From positions 1 through 39,727 of the forward strand of contig JBBRNO010000048.1 of NCBI GenBank assembly GCA_038230275.1: a stretch of 39,727 bases of DNA, in the 5' to 3' direction. The notes beneath the pieces are model-generated. The model ran no database searches. It was not told the origin of the DNA and saw nothing but the letters and a program-made list of their open reading frames with translations. Numbering within the stretch: position 1 is the first letter of the stretch; every line of letters starts with the position of its first letter. Source of the stretch: JANXXV01 sp038230275. Its GTDB lineage: Bacteria; Acidobacteriota; Terriglobia; Bryobacterales; Bryobacteraceae. Position numbers and translations under genes: made by a program. Positions 15,476 to 24,816 of this stretch are shown here, piece after piece.

Positions 15476-15481
15476 CTGGCA

Positions 15482-15645
15482 TTAAGCAAGTTTAATCTTT
15501 CGTTCTGTTCCGTAATTTTGAATCGCCAGAATCACTCGTTTCTCACGGCCTTCTAAAGACGTAACTCCAACGAAACAAAATGGTTGAACCGTCTTCTAAA
15601 GTGATGTCACCTGTTTTGCGCCACTCCCCCTGCCAACAGCCCCGT
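15482..15645 (-). pseudogene. Frameshifted small hypothetical gene remnant
   Basis: In the gap after the efflux operon the minus strand reads QGEWRKTGDITLEDGST in one frame. After a one-base shift it reads PFCFVGVTSLEGREKR, then VILAIQNYGTERKIKLA and a TAA stop at 15482-15484. The two parts join into plausible protein sequence of about 50 residues. No start codon is visible. I do not recognise a family with confidence. Confidence 0.3.
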
Positions 15646-15671
15646 CATCACACCCTTCACACTGCTTAAGT

Positions 15672-15687
15672 CTATGAAAAGTCATAG
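15672..15687. promoter_or_regulatory. Operator-like inverted repeat
   Basis: A perfect 6-bp inverted repeat, CTATGA-AAAG-TCATAG, ending 10 bases upstream of the candidate -35 box of the first Oar-like receptor gene. The position suits a regulator site; no regulator can be named. Confidence 0.35.
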
Positions 15688-15697
15688 GAAAAACGAA

Positions 15698-15726
15698 TTG
15701 TATCCCGTGCGGAGCGATGCTAGAAT
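15698..15726 (+). promoter_or_regulatory. Candidate sigma70 promoter for the first Oar-like receptor
   Basis: TTGTAT, 17-base spacer, TAGAAT. Predicted transcription starts near 15733, giving a leader of about 54 bases that contains a small hairpin CCCGG-CTCG-CCGGG (15742-15755) and GGGAG 9 bases before the ATG. Confidence 0.5.
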
Positions 15727-15786
15727 CGAGCCGAGTTCAATCCCGGCTCGCCGGGTGACAAAATCTACAATTCGGGAGTTTCTCCT

Positions 15787-18700
15787 ATGTGGTCTTTCAG
15801 GTCAAGACGCGCCTGGCTACAGGTGTGTCTGCTGTCATTGTTGGCGGTATTACCCTCGCAGGCGCAAACCAGCCGCGGAACGGTGAGCGGCCGGGTAGCG
15901 GATTCCCAGAAATCCGTTGTCCCCGGTGCAACAGTGGAGTTAACGGCGCTGGCGACAAACGTAAACCGGATCACAACTACTAACGAGGCTGGCGTGTACC
16001 GGTTTGACGCGGTCGACTTGGGCCGATACTCACTGAAGGTGAAATCTACGGGATTTCAGACGTTCAGCATGCAGCAGTTCGAAGTCAGCGCCGCGCAAGT
16101 AGTAACGTTGGATGCCAATCTGCAACTCGGCGAGGTGCAGCAGGTCATTGAGGTAAACGCTGGCTCCATTCAACTGCAGGCGGAAACCATGGGACGCGGC
16201 AAAAGCATAGCCGTCAACGACATCCAGGAGCTTCCGTTTGCAAACCGGAACCCGGTAACGCTGGCCACCACCGCACCGGGCGTGGTGAGCAGCAAATACG
16301 CAACTCCCAGCAATTCATTTATTGTGAACGGCGGGCGCGGCCGATCGAACAATTTCATGATCGACGGGACCGATAACAACGATATTTCCGTTGCAGGTCA
16401 AGCATTTACCATCGGGAATCCGGGCTCGGTACAGGAGGTTTCGGTGCAAACATCGAACTTCGACGCTGAGTTCGGCCGCGCGGGTGGCGGCGTGGTCAAC
16501 GTGATCACCAAATCGGGGACGAACACCTTCCACGGCACCGCCGGGTTCGTCCTCGACTCCACTCGTGACGACGCCATTTCAAGCTCGCTGGCGCAGGACC
16601 CGTCCATTCGCGCGCGGGGCAAGAACCTGCCCGGCACCGAACAACAGTTCGATGGAACGCTGGGAGGCCGCATCATTCGCGACCGCACCTTCTTCCACCT
16701 GTCTTTTCTGGAGCTGCGGCAATTCTCGCAGAGCAGCAACGAGATGGTTTCGCCCACGGCGGCGGGCCGCGCTACGCTGCTGAATTTGTTCCCGAAAGGC
16801 AAGAATGCAAATGCTGATTTGTTGCAGAATATTTCCGCCGGGTACAACGGAGTCTTCAACAATTTCCTGATTCCGCTGGGCGCCGGACGCCCGGATGTGG
16901 AATTCGGACATATTGTCATCCCTTATTCGCAGCAGGCGCGGGACCGCCAATACGCGGTAAAAGTAGATCATCGTTTTACCGATAAAGATACGCTGGCAGG
17001 GCGGGTGCTGGTGGACGACCTGCTACAGCCTACCGGTGGAGAGACGCTCTCGTTTCCCAGTTTCACCACCAGCGCCTCGCAGAAAACTACCAGCGCCGCT
17101 TTGTACGAAACCCATATCTTTTCCCCTTCGATGACGAATGAACTTCGAGTGGCCTTCACGCGCTTTGAGTTTGACGTCCCGCTGGATCCGGCCAATTCCT
17201 TGGGGGCGACGCTGCCCCAGATCGCCATCGCCAGTATCAATACCCTGTCTAGCGGCGTGTATGGAATACGTTCCTCGTTCCCCCAGGGTCGAACTTTCAA
17301 TAACTACGTTTTGCAGGATACCGTGAGCGTCGTGCGCGGCACCCACAGCATCCGCGCCGGCTTCGATCTGATGAACCAGCGTGCCCGCCAGGCAGCGCCG
17401 TTCAACGATCGCGGGACCTTGTCCTACGGCAACAGTTCTCCATCCGGGGGTACGTCCTTTTCTGGACTCGCCAATTTCCTGGACGATTTCGGCGGCGTGG
17501 GCGCGGCGGCGCGCACTTTCGGCACGCCGTTCTACTATCCTTCGCTGGTGCGCCAGGCTTATTTTGCACAAGACCGCTGGCGTGTAACCGATTCGATTAC
17601 TGCCACGATAGGCCTGCGCTACGAGTATTTCGGCACGCCAATGAACGTGATTAAGACACCGGCGTACATTGGAATTTTCAACGTGGACCCGGTCACCTTC
17701 CAGAGCCCGTTCACGCTGCCCAACAAGGTAAATGCGGATAAGAACAACTTCGGCCCCATCGCCGGACTGGTTTACTCGCCCGCGGGCAACAGCACCGGCT
17801 GGTTCGGCCGCCTGCTGGGCGAAAAGAAGACGGCGATCCGCATGGGCTTCGGCATGGGCTACGACAGCTTTTTTAACAACATCACGTCGAACGCGGTAGC
17901 CGGGGCGCCAAACGCGGTGGCGTCGAGCGAATCCTCGCAAGCCACCACCGCCACTCCTCGCGGATCGGCAAACTTCTCAGCCTTGATCCCGAAGGTGCGG
18001 CCAGCCATCACGCCGTTGCTCAGCCAAAGCGGAATCGATCAGAATCTGCGAAATCCCTACTACATGCGCTGGTCGGCCGGAGTGCAGCGCGAACTGCCGG
18101 GCAGCCTGCTCTTGGATATCAGCTACGTCGGTTCCCGCGGAGTCCGGCTGTACGCCCAGGAAGATTTGAATCCACTGGTGCCGGTGGAATTACAGCATGC
18201 CGTTCCCGACACCGTTCCCGCCAGCCGGAAAATGGCGCGGCTGGATCCGCTATCCGGTTCGCGATCCATCCGCACCAATGGCGGCTCTTCTATCTATCAT
18301 TCAGGCCAGACGGAGCTGAAGCGCCGCTTCCGGAATGGAATGAGTTTCACGGCGGCTTATACCTTCTCAAAGGTGATCGACAACACTAGCGAGATTTTCT
18401 CTTACGGCAATACCGCGAATCTGTCGGTCCAATCCGTTCCGTCAATATACGGCGGTCTGAGCGTCGACCGTGCCGTGGGATTCTTCGACCGTACGCACCG
18501 CGGCGTCTTCACCTATAACTATCAACTGCCCTTCATGAAGAACCAACAAGGAGTGCTGGGCCATTTGATTGGCGGATGGGAACTGAGCGGACTGACGACG
18601 TATGAGAGCGGCACGCCGTACAGCATTGTTAATGGACAGGATGCGGATGGCCTGGGTGGCGGAACGGCCGACCGGCCGAACTTCAATCCGGCCGGCCGCG

Positions 18701-19131
18701 CGGGCGTTAGGGCGGTTCCTGCGCCGGCTTCGCCCACCGGTTATATCAATCCGGACGATGCGAACCGGCCGATCGATCCGAAGGATGCGCGCTACATCGG
18801 CATCGCCGCCAATAATGGATTAAAGCGGACTTCTGGCGGAAATCTGGGGCGAAATACGCAGCGGGCTCCCGGGTTAAAGAATTGGGATGTAAACGCAATC
18901 AAGAATATTCATCTCACCGAGCGGTTCCAGTTGCAGTTTCGCGCGGAATTCTATAACATCTTTAATACGCCGCAATATGGAACGGTCAGCGTAAGCCCGT
19001 TCGCGCCTTCTCAACTTGTCCAGACAGTGGCCGCTAATGTCACTGCCTCGCAGCCGGGACTCTTTTTGAAGGAGACGGCAATGGATGGCGGCGGAAGAGT
19101 GATCCGCTGGCAACTCAGGCTGCAGTTCTAA
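15787..19131 (+). CDS. Oar-like TonB-dependent receptor with carboxypeptidase-regulatory N-terminus
   Basis: A 1114-residue outer-membrane protein. GGGAG precedes ATG 15787. Signal peptide (to SQA, about residue 26); carboxypeptidase-regulatory beta-sandwich (about 29-110: GTVSGRVADSQKSVVPGATV, GVYRFDAVDLGRYSL); plug domain with VNGGRGRSNNFMIDGTDNND and EVSVQTSNFDAEFGRAGGG; then a long barrel ending in aromatic QLRLQF, as expected for BAM-dependent insertion. This architecture is abundant in Acidobacteriota and is thought to import large or complex nutrients via TonB, or to mediate surface adhesion. The ligand is unknown. The gene is monocistronic, with its own promoter and a strong terminator. 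Confidence 0.93.
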   Translation: MWSFRSRRAWLQVCLLSLLAVLPSQAQTSRGTVSGRVADSQKSVVPGATVELTALATNVNRITTTNEAGVYRFDAVDLGRYSLKVKSTGFQTFSMQQFEVSAAQVVTLDANLQLGEVQQVIEVNAGSIQLQAETMGRGKSIAVNDIQELPFANRNPVTLATTAPGVVSSKYATPSNSFIVNGGRGRSNNFMIDGTDNNDISVAGQAFTIGNPGSVQEVSVQTSNFDAEFGRAGGGVVNVITKSGTNTFHGTAGFVLDSTRDDAISSSLAQDPSIRARGKNLPGTEQQFDGTLGGRIIRDRTFFHLSFLELRQFSQSSNEMVSPTAAGRATLLNLFPKGKNANADLLQNISAGYNGVFNNFLIPLGAGRPDVEFGHIVIPYSQQARDRQYAVKVDHRFTDKDTLAGRVLVDDLLQPTGGETLSFPSFTTSASQKTTSAALYETHIFSPSMTNELRVAFTRFEFDVPLDPANSLGATLPQIAIASINTLSSGVYGIRSSFPQGRTFNNYVLQDTVSVVRGTHSIRAGFDLMNQRARQAAPFNDRGTLSYGNSSPSGGTSFSGLANFLDDFGGVGAAARTFGTPFYYPSLVRQAYFAQDRWRVTDSITATIGLRYEYFGTPMNVIKTPAYIGIFNVDPVTFQSPFTLPNKVNADKNNFGPIAGLVYSPAGNSTGWFGRLLGEKKTAIRMGFGMGYDSFFNNITSNAVAGAPNAVASSESSQATTATPRGSANFSALIPKVRPAITPLLSQSGIDQNLRNPYYMRWSAGVQRELPGSLLLDISYVGSRGVRLYAQEDLNPLVPVELQHAVPDTVPASRKMARLDPLSGSRSIRTNGGSSIYHSGQTELKRRFRNGMSFTAAYTFSKVIDNTSEIFSYGNTANLSVQSVPSIYGGLSVDRAVGFFDRTHRGVFTYNYQLPFMKNQQGVLGHLIGGWELSGLTTYESGTPYSIVNGQDADGLGGGTADRPNFNPAGRAGVRAVPAPASPTGYINPDDANRPIDPKDARYIGIAANNGLKRTSGGNLGRNTQRAPGLKNWDVNAIKNIHLTERFQLQFRAEFYNIFNTPQYGTVSVSPFAPSQLVQTVAANVTASQPGLFLKETAMDGGGRVIRWQLRLQF

Positions 19132-19155
19132 GAGCCGTGGAGGAGTAGTTGGTCA

Positions 19156-19184
19156 AAGGGGCATGTTCTGCATGCCCCTTTTTT
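19156..19184 (+). terminator. Rho-independent terminator of the first Oar-like receptor gene
   Basis: Stem AAGGGGCATG / CATGCCCCTT with a 5-base loop, followed by TTTT. It begins 24 bases after the receptor stop codon. Confidence 0.9.
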
Positions 19185-19210
19185 ATTCACGATTCCAGAA
19201 TTCTCACTGA

Positions 19211-19527
19211 GAAGAACTTCTTCGCGCTTTACTCCCGCTGGCTTTCTCGTCCCAGGTCCTATTGGCCCAAGGTTCTGATACCGATGAGTTCGGTCCGCTG
19301 CCAGGAAAGAAGCCCGACCGCGAGTGGGCGGTATCGGAACGATTGCGGAAAGGCCACGCGCGCCCGCCGGCGCATATTCAAAATGACGCGACGGCTGTAT
19401 ATGCATATGGATTGACTCCGGCGAAGACCTCCCACGCCTATGGGATTGATGCACTGGCCGGCCTTTCCAAGGCGCGGGTCAAACCATCGCGATTGTGGGG
19501 ATAGCTACGTACTCTTTTTGCCGATAG
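19211..19527 (+). pseudogene. Remnant of a secreted S53 (sedolisin-like) peptidase
   Basis: One plus-strand frame reads a secretion-signal-like segment (RALLPLAFSSQVLLAQGSD) and later YAYGLTPAKTSHAYGIDAL, resembling the start of the sedolisin catalytic domain after its prodomain. A frameshift near 19460 is then needed to continue into FQGAGQTIAIVG, another family-typical motif, before a stop at 19525-19527. The bulk of the prodomain and nearly all of the catalytic domain are missing, so it is a decayed, internally deleted fragment. It lies between two converging genes. Confidence 0.5.
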
Positions 19528-19546
19528 CGAGTCAGGTAACCCGGTG

Positions 19547-21325
19547 CTACGTATCTAACCCAAGCTTCTTCCGGCCCGATGGCGTGAGCCGGTTGGAGTC
19601 CCATCCTGGCTCCCATGTCTGCTCCACAACGACTTTTCTCACTCCCGGAACTTTCATCAGTTCTTGGCGAACAGGCGTAGTGTTCCCGCCGGAGCCATAG
19701 CTAAAGTAGCCGAGCCGCGGCCGTCCCCGATGCGGCATGGTCATCACCACATGCACCACGTCTCCGCGGACTCGTATGTCGTAGACCAGGCCCAAATCGA
19801 CGACATTGATATCTGTTACGTAGAGTTGTTCATCTTTGCAGTTCAGCAGAGCGTCCCACAACAACTGCTTCGGAATGGGACTGTCGGCTGCCTCGCCAGG
19901 CCTGGCTAGGCGCCCGGGTTGATCATTCGCGGCTATCGAGCGGTTCAACTCCCCAACCGAAGCGGCGTACGGGTTCACCAGGCGGTGCCTCAAATCCTCC
20001 AATAGTTTCGGGCCCTCCTTCGCGCTAAACGCGATTGCCGCATAAGCGTTTTTCTGGTGCAGCACCGCCCCAGCCGGAACGTCCTTGCCCGGCAGCGGAT
20101 AGCGGCTCCATACATGCCCATGCCAGCGATAAAACATCATTGGGGAGGCAGAATGTTTCAGCGACGGCAGGCCTTCTGCCCGATGTTCGAGAAACAACGC
20201 GACGAACGAATCCTTACTCACGCCGTTGCAAAATCCGATTGCCCAGACATCGTCTTTTAACTTCGGATCTATGTCTCCGGTGCGGAGCTTTCCATCTGGA
20301 CCCATCCATAGAATGTCCGTGAAAGACTGTCCGGAGAACACCCACTCATCGTCACGCAGAGCTTCAATCTCGACGTTCTTCACCGCCGTCATGGCGCCGA
20401 TTTTGTGAAACCAGGGAAGACCGGCGTAGAAGCGGTATTCGACATCCACATGGATCCGTGCCGGAGAAAAGACGGGATGGACCGGCGAGTACGGGAAGCC
20501 CCAGCGGCGGATGGTAGTGCAGAGCGGCCCGCGAACCACTTCATAATCGGGACACGATTCCCATAAGGTGATGCGCATCTTTTGCATCCGGCCTGAGGTC
20601 ACGTAGTCGTGCGCCCAATCGATACCCGGGGGTTCGCCGTGCCCTTCGCCGCCCGCGAAAAGTTCCAGTCCATGCTCCCGCTTGATTGTTAGCCGCTCCA
20701 GCTGACCCATCTGGCGTGAAAGCGACGCACGAAAGAAGTCGTTTTCAATGTCGAGTGCAAAGCCTTCGCCGCGCGTTTCGAGATCGGTGGGATACTGCGG
20801 GAGTTCGGCGTCGGGGTTGCCGTAGAGGATGAGATAGGTCTGGCGCTGATGGGCGGCCCCGGTGGCCAGGATCAGCACCTTGCAAGACCGCTGCTGCCCG
20901 CGGCGAACTTCGCCGTACACTTGGCACGGAACTTCACGCAAGTGCCCGCCGGCCACTCGCGCCACGCGCACCTCCCGCCCAAGCGAAGCGGCGTGCTCCG
21001 CGGGAATGCTGAGCGTCAATTCCACCGGTTCAGGTGGCCTAGGCTGACCCACTGTTTCATCCAACACGATTACCTGAAAGTACTTCCAGCCTTGCGCCCA
21101 GGCACGCCATGGGGCAGGTAGCGAGTTCACTGATTCCAGCCGGCTGTTCCCTGCAACCGGATCTCCGGAGATCTGTTCTTCCGATTGCGCCTGAATGGCG
21201 GTGTTGCGTAAAGAATGAGCCAGGGCTCGCGCCAGGCGGAAGTCTTTGCGCTTCCAGGCCGCCTCCAGCATCTTGATCTTCTCTTCAAAACTGTCGGTGC
21301 GGTCCCAATAGCTGGATTCGATCAT
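19547..21325 (-). CDS. Large protein with C-terminal DUF59/MIP18-like domain lacking the usual cysteine
   Basis: A 592-residue protein. Residues 12-50 form a charged helix (EEKIKMLEAAWKRKDFRLAR), about 75-460 are a beta-rich region that looks like a sugar-binding or glycoside-related fold (several WFHKIG and YRWHGHVWSRYP-type aromatic segments), and about 485-592 match the DUF59/MIP18 domain of iron-sulfur assembly factors (TDINVVDLGLVYDIRV). In that family a Cys normally follows the MTLT-type strand; here it reads MTMPHRGRP, with Arg in the Cys position, so cluster handling by the usual route is unlikely. There is no clear signal peptide. The start at ATG 21325 has weak upstream signals. The large N-terminal domain is unassigned. 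The gene is divergent from the second Oar-like receptor. Confidence 0.65.
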   Translation of the reverse strand: MIESSYWDRTDSFEEKIKMLEAAWKRKDFRLARALAHSLRNTAIQAQSEEQISGDPVAGNSRLESVNSLPAPWRAWAQGWKYFQVIVLDETVGQPRPPEPVELTLSIPAEHAASLGREVRVARVAGGHLREVPCQVYGEVRRGQQRSCKVLILATGAAHQRQTYLILYGNPDAELPQYPTDLETRGEGFALDIENDFFRASLSRQMGQLERLTIKREHGLELFAGGEGHGEPPGIDWAHDYVTSGRMQKMRITLWESCPDYEVVRGPLCTTIRRWGFPYSPVHPVFSPARIHVDVEYRFYAGLPWFHKIGAMTAVKNVEIEALRDDEWVFSGQSFTDILWMGPDGKLRTGDIDPKLKDDVWAIGFCNGVSKDSFVALFLEHRAEGLPSLKHSASPMMFYRWHGHVWSRYPLPGKDVPAGAVLHQKNAYAAIAFSAKEGPKLLEDLRHRLVNPYAASVGELNRSIAANDQPGRLARPGEAADSPIPKQLLWDALLNCKDEQLYVTDINVVDLGLVYDIRVRGDVVHVVMTMPHRGRPRLGYFSYGSGGNTTPVRQELMKVPGVRKVVVEQTWEPGWDSNRLTPSGRKKLGLDT

Positions 21326-21346
21326 AAGTTTCCCGTTGGAAAGCGA

Positions 21347-21374
21347 TTGACTAATTGTACAGAGCTAGTATACT
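21347..21374 (+). promoter_or_regulatory. Candidate sigma70 promoter for the second Oar-like receptor, near-leaderless
   Basis: TTGACT, 16-base spacer, TATACT. Initiation would fall about 7 bases after the -10 box, near 21381, only some 7 bases before ATG 21388. No Shine-Dalgarno fits in that space, in agreement with its absence. Confidence 0.55.
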
Positions 21375-21387
21375 CAGTCAAATTACC

Positions 21388-24300
21388 ATGAGGTTCACTT
21401 TGTTCACTCGATTTACTACATTCAAAAATTTCCATTCACTGGTTCTGATTTCCTCGCTGTTTTGCTTGCCCGCACTCCACGCGCAAACGACGGCGACAGA
21501 GATTCTTGGCCTTGTGAAAGATTCCTCCGGCGCAGTCTTATCAGGGGCTTCAATTACCATCACGCGCGCGGCCACTGGCCAGAGCCTTACAAAGTCGACG
21601 GATGCGACGGGCGAGTTTGCGTTCCCTCTACTTGAAATCGGCCAGTACACCATACACGCGGAAATGCAAGGATTCCGCTCCCAAACGGTGACTGGGCTGA
21701 AGCTGGAAACGCAACAGAAGGCCCGCGTCGATTTCACAATGGAATTGGGTAACGTCACCGAGTCTGTCGAAGTGGTCGCCTCCGGTGCGGTACTCGAAAC
21801 CGAAAGTGCCACCGTCGGCCAAGTCATCGAAAACAAGCGTATCTCAGATCTACCGCTGAATGGCCGCAATCTCATCCACTTGGCCGCCATGGTTCCCGGT
21901 GTGCAATACGGCACCCGCAGCGGCGGTGCGGATGGCCAGGGAGGCTTCCCGATTCCCGGCGGCGGGATGTCAATCATCTCCAACGGCCAGCGGGAGGTGC
22001 ACCAGAGCATCACGCTGGATGGCGTTGAATCCATTACGCCTCTTTACAACATTTCCAGCTTCACGCCTTCCATTGATGCCGTGGAAGAGTTCAAGGTACA
22101 GACCGGAACCTACTCGGCGGAGTTTGGACAAAGCTCCGGCGGCCGGGTGGAAATATCTCTCAAGACCGGGACAAACGCATTTCATGGTACCGGCTGGGAA
22201 TTCATCCGCAACGACTTCCTGGACGCTGAAAATTATTTCCTCAACTTCGGACGGCCGGCCAGCGCCGGACGACTCAAGAAAGATCGCCTTCGCCGCAATC
22301 AGTTCGGTGGATTTGTCAGCGGGCCGATCATTAAGAACCGCACCTTCTGGTCATTCAACTACGAGGAGCGGCGGCAGACACAGGAAAGTATCTCCACCGC
22401 CTGGTTCCCCAGCCAGGACTTCCGCAGCGGTGATTTCTCCCGTCTGCTGAATCCCCCCATCAATCCAGCCACTGGCAGAGCCGTCCGCGCGCCCATCATC
22501 ATCTACGATCCCATCACCGGGTTGCCGTTTAACGGGAATGTCATTCCCGCCTCGCGCTTGCACAAAGGCGCCTTGAACGTAATCAACAAGTATCTTCCGC
22601 TGCCGGACTTCCAACAACTGGACCCACTTGATTTCACCGCCAGCCGCGCGATCCCCAGCATCATCGGCGCCCGTCAATATTTCGGCCGCGTAGATCATTA
22701 CCTGACCAGCAAGGATAAGGTCTTCGGACGATTCGCTCTCGATAAATCCAAATGGCAAGCCAATCAGATCAATCCGAATTTTCCGGAAGACCGGTACTCC
22801 GACGCCTACAACGTCGCTACCCAATGGATACACACATTCAGTGCTAACGTCCTTCACGAATTTCGATTCGGTATAAACAACTGGGGCGACAACTACGTGA
22901 ATCCCCGTTCGAATTCAAACTTCGATGTGGACACGCTGGGAATCGGCCAGTTCCGCGTCGCCGGTGATGGTAACCGCAAGTTCACGCCCGCGGAAACAGG
23001 CGTCCCGGGCATCGGCTTTACCATCGGCGATTCCAACGGCCGTACCGACGATACTTACAGCTACCAGATCGCCGACAATCTTTCCGTGATCCGCGGCAAG
23101 CACTCGCTAAAAACCGGACTGCTTATCGTTCATGCCGCCATGGACCGCCGCGCCGCCAATCTCACTCGCGGGGCGTTGAGCTTTTCCCCTAACGAAAGCG
23201 GGCTTGACTTCGCTTCGCTCCTGCTCGGCTATCCAACGCGCGCGCAGACAGCGGAAGGCTATCCATCCGTCAACATGCGCTCGCGGCGCGTAGGCGCTTA
23301 CGTCACCGACGAATGGAGGGCCACGTCCAATCTCACCATCTCCGCCGGACTTCGCTTCGACTATATGGGCAACCCATACGATCTGCTGGGCCACGTGCGC
23401 ACCGTCGCCCTGGAAAAGCAATACACTACATCCTCTGGGCAACAGATCCCCACTCTTTTCCCAGCTGTTGAATCCGCTCAAGCCAAAGAGAAGTTCTGGA
23501 AGCAGGTGGCGCCATTTTGGCAGCCGCGCCTTGGCATCGCTTACCGTCCGAGAGCCAAATGGGTAATCCGAACCGGTGCCGGACAGTACACCAGTCCCCA
23601 GCATTTTGTTCAAATCAGCACAGCCAATCTGATGCCGCCGCTATCCGGTTTTCAGCAATACGATTCCGTCACCGATGCGGTTGCCAACGCGCCAACGCGC
23701 CGCTTCCGGGCCGGCCAGCCGATCCTGACTCTGGATGATCCATTTAGTGGAAACGTCGCCAATCCTCCCGTTAGCGTTTGGCGCCTGGAACCAGACCGTC
23801 AAGAGCGCGACGTCTGGCAATGGAGTTTCGACATTCAGCGCGAACTTCCCGGCGCCATGTCGCTAACCGTTGGCTACGTAGGCAGCAAAACGACCCATTC
23901 CGCCAACTCGTATGAGAACTACAATGGCGCTCTGCCCTCGTCCGATACCAACTTCCAGGCACGCCGTCCGGTGCGACAATTCTACGATCCTTCCCAGCCC
24001 CAGAAAGGCGTTCAAACGCTTGGCCGGATTTTCGCGTTCGATTCTTATTCCAACCAGCACTATCATGGCCTGCAGACCAAACTGGAACGCCGGTACTCGC
24101 GCGGATTCACTTTTGGCGTTGCTTACACCTATAGCAAGGCGAATGGTGATGGAGAGGACGGTGGCAACGAAGGAGCCATGCGCCAAGTCGCCAACGATCG
24201 TGCGGGGTCTCGTGGGCGCACCTCCTTTGACCTCACCCATAATGCTGTCATCCACTACGTTTACGAGATACCCTTCGGCCAGCACTTAACCGGCGTGACA

Positions 24301-24807
24301 GGCGCCTTGCTAAAAGGCTGGCAGACCAACGGAATTCTGTCGATCCGCTCCGGCTTCCCCTGGACTCCGACCGTCGGACAGAACGACCTGAACACCGGCG
24401 GCGATGGAACGCCCGTCAGGCCCGACCGGCTTCTGGACGGTCGTCTCGACAATGCCAACCGCGCACTCTGGTACAATCCGCTTGCCTTCCAGCGTGTCAA
24501 CTGCAATATCGCCAGCCGCCCTGACCTATGCCACTATGGCAACTCCGGCCGCAACATCATGGATTCGCCCGGGCAGCGCAACATCGATTTCTCTTTCTTC
24601 AAGAACTTCGCCGTCACGGAGCGCGTCAAGGTGCAGTTCCGCGCCGAGGCCTTCAATGCTTTCAATACGCCGTTCTTCGGCCAGCCCAATAATCTGGGTT
24701 TCGTCTCGCTCAACTCCATCACTCCCGACGCTCCGCGCGTCGGAGAAATCCGCACGCTGCGCGGCGCCATGCGAGTAATGCAATTGGGGCTGAAGATCAG
24801 CTTCTAA
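21388..24807 (+). CDS. Oar-like TonB-dependent receptor with carboxypeptidase-regulatory N-terminus
   Basis: A 1139-residue receptor when started at ATG 21388, which gives the cleaner signal peptide; the frame is open from 21355. Layout as in the first receptor: signal peptide ending LHAQ, carboxypeptidase-regulatory domain (EILGLVKDSSGAVLSGASI, EIGQYTIHAEMQGF), plug region with DLPLNGRNLIHLAAMVPGVQ, a glycine-rich loop, SITLDGVESITPLYN and FKVQTGTYSAEFGQSSGGRV, then a long barrel ending MQLGLKISF with a C-terminal Phe. The two receptors are clearly diverged. The substrate is unknown. The gene appears monocistronic, with a near-consensus promoter and almost no 5' untranslated region. Confidence 0.93.
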   Translation: MRFTLFTRFTTFKNFHSLVLISSLFCLPALHAQTTATEILGLVKDSSGAVLSGASITITRAATGQSLTKSTDATGEFAFPLLEIGQYTIHAEMQGFRSQTVTGLKLETQQKARVDFTMELGNVTESVEVVASGAVLETESATVGQVIENKRISDLPLNGRNLIHLAAMVPGVQYGTRSGGADGQGGFPIPGGGMSIISNGQREVHQSITLDGVESITPLYNISSFTPSIDAVEEFKVQTGTYSAEFGQSSGGRVEISLKTGTNAFHGTGWEFIRNDFLDAENYFLNFGRPASAGRLKKDRLRRNQFGGFVSGPIIKNRTFWSFNYEERRQTQESISTAWFPSQDFRSGDFSRLLNPPINPATGRAVRAPIIIYDPITGLPFNGNVIPASRLHKGALNVINKYLPLPDFQQLDPLDFTASRAIPSIIGARQYFGRVDHYLTSKDKVFGRFALDKSKWQANQINPNFPEDRYSDAYNVATQWIHTFSANVLHEFRFGINNWGDNYVNPRSNSNFDVDTLGIGQFRVAGDGNRKFTPAETGVPGIGFTIGDSNGRTDDTYSYQIADNLSVIRGKHSLKTGLLIVHAAMDRRAANLTRGALSFSPNESGLDFASLLLGYPTRAQTAEGYPSVNMRSRRVGAYVTDEWRATSNLTISAGLRFDYMGNPYDLLGHVRTVALEKQYTTSSGQQIPTLFPAVESAQAKEKFWKQVAPFWQPRLGIAYRPRAKWVIRTGAGQYTSPQHFVQISTANLMPPLSGFQQYDSVTDAVANAPTRRFRAGQPILTLDDPFSGNVANPPVSVWRLEPDRQERDVWQWSFDIQRELPGAMSLTVGYVGSKTTHSANSYENYNGALPSSDTNFQARRPVRQFYDPSQPQKGVQTLGRIFAFDSYSNQHYHGLQTKLERRYSRGFTFGVAYTYSKANGDGEDGGNEGAMRQVANDRAGSRGRTSFDLTHNAVIHYVYEIPFGQHLTGVTGALLKGWQTNGILSIRSGFPWTPTVGQNDLNTGGDGTPVRPDRLLDGRLDNANRALWYNPLAFQRVNCNIASRPDLCHYGNSGRNIMDSPGQRNIDFSFFKNFAVTERVKVQFRAEAFNAFNTPFFGQPNNLGFVSLNSITPDAPRVGEIRTLRGAMRVMQLGLKISF

Positions 24808-24816
24808 CATGCCTTG

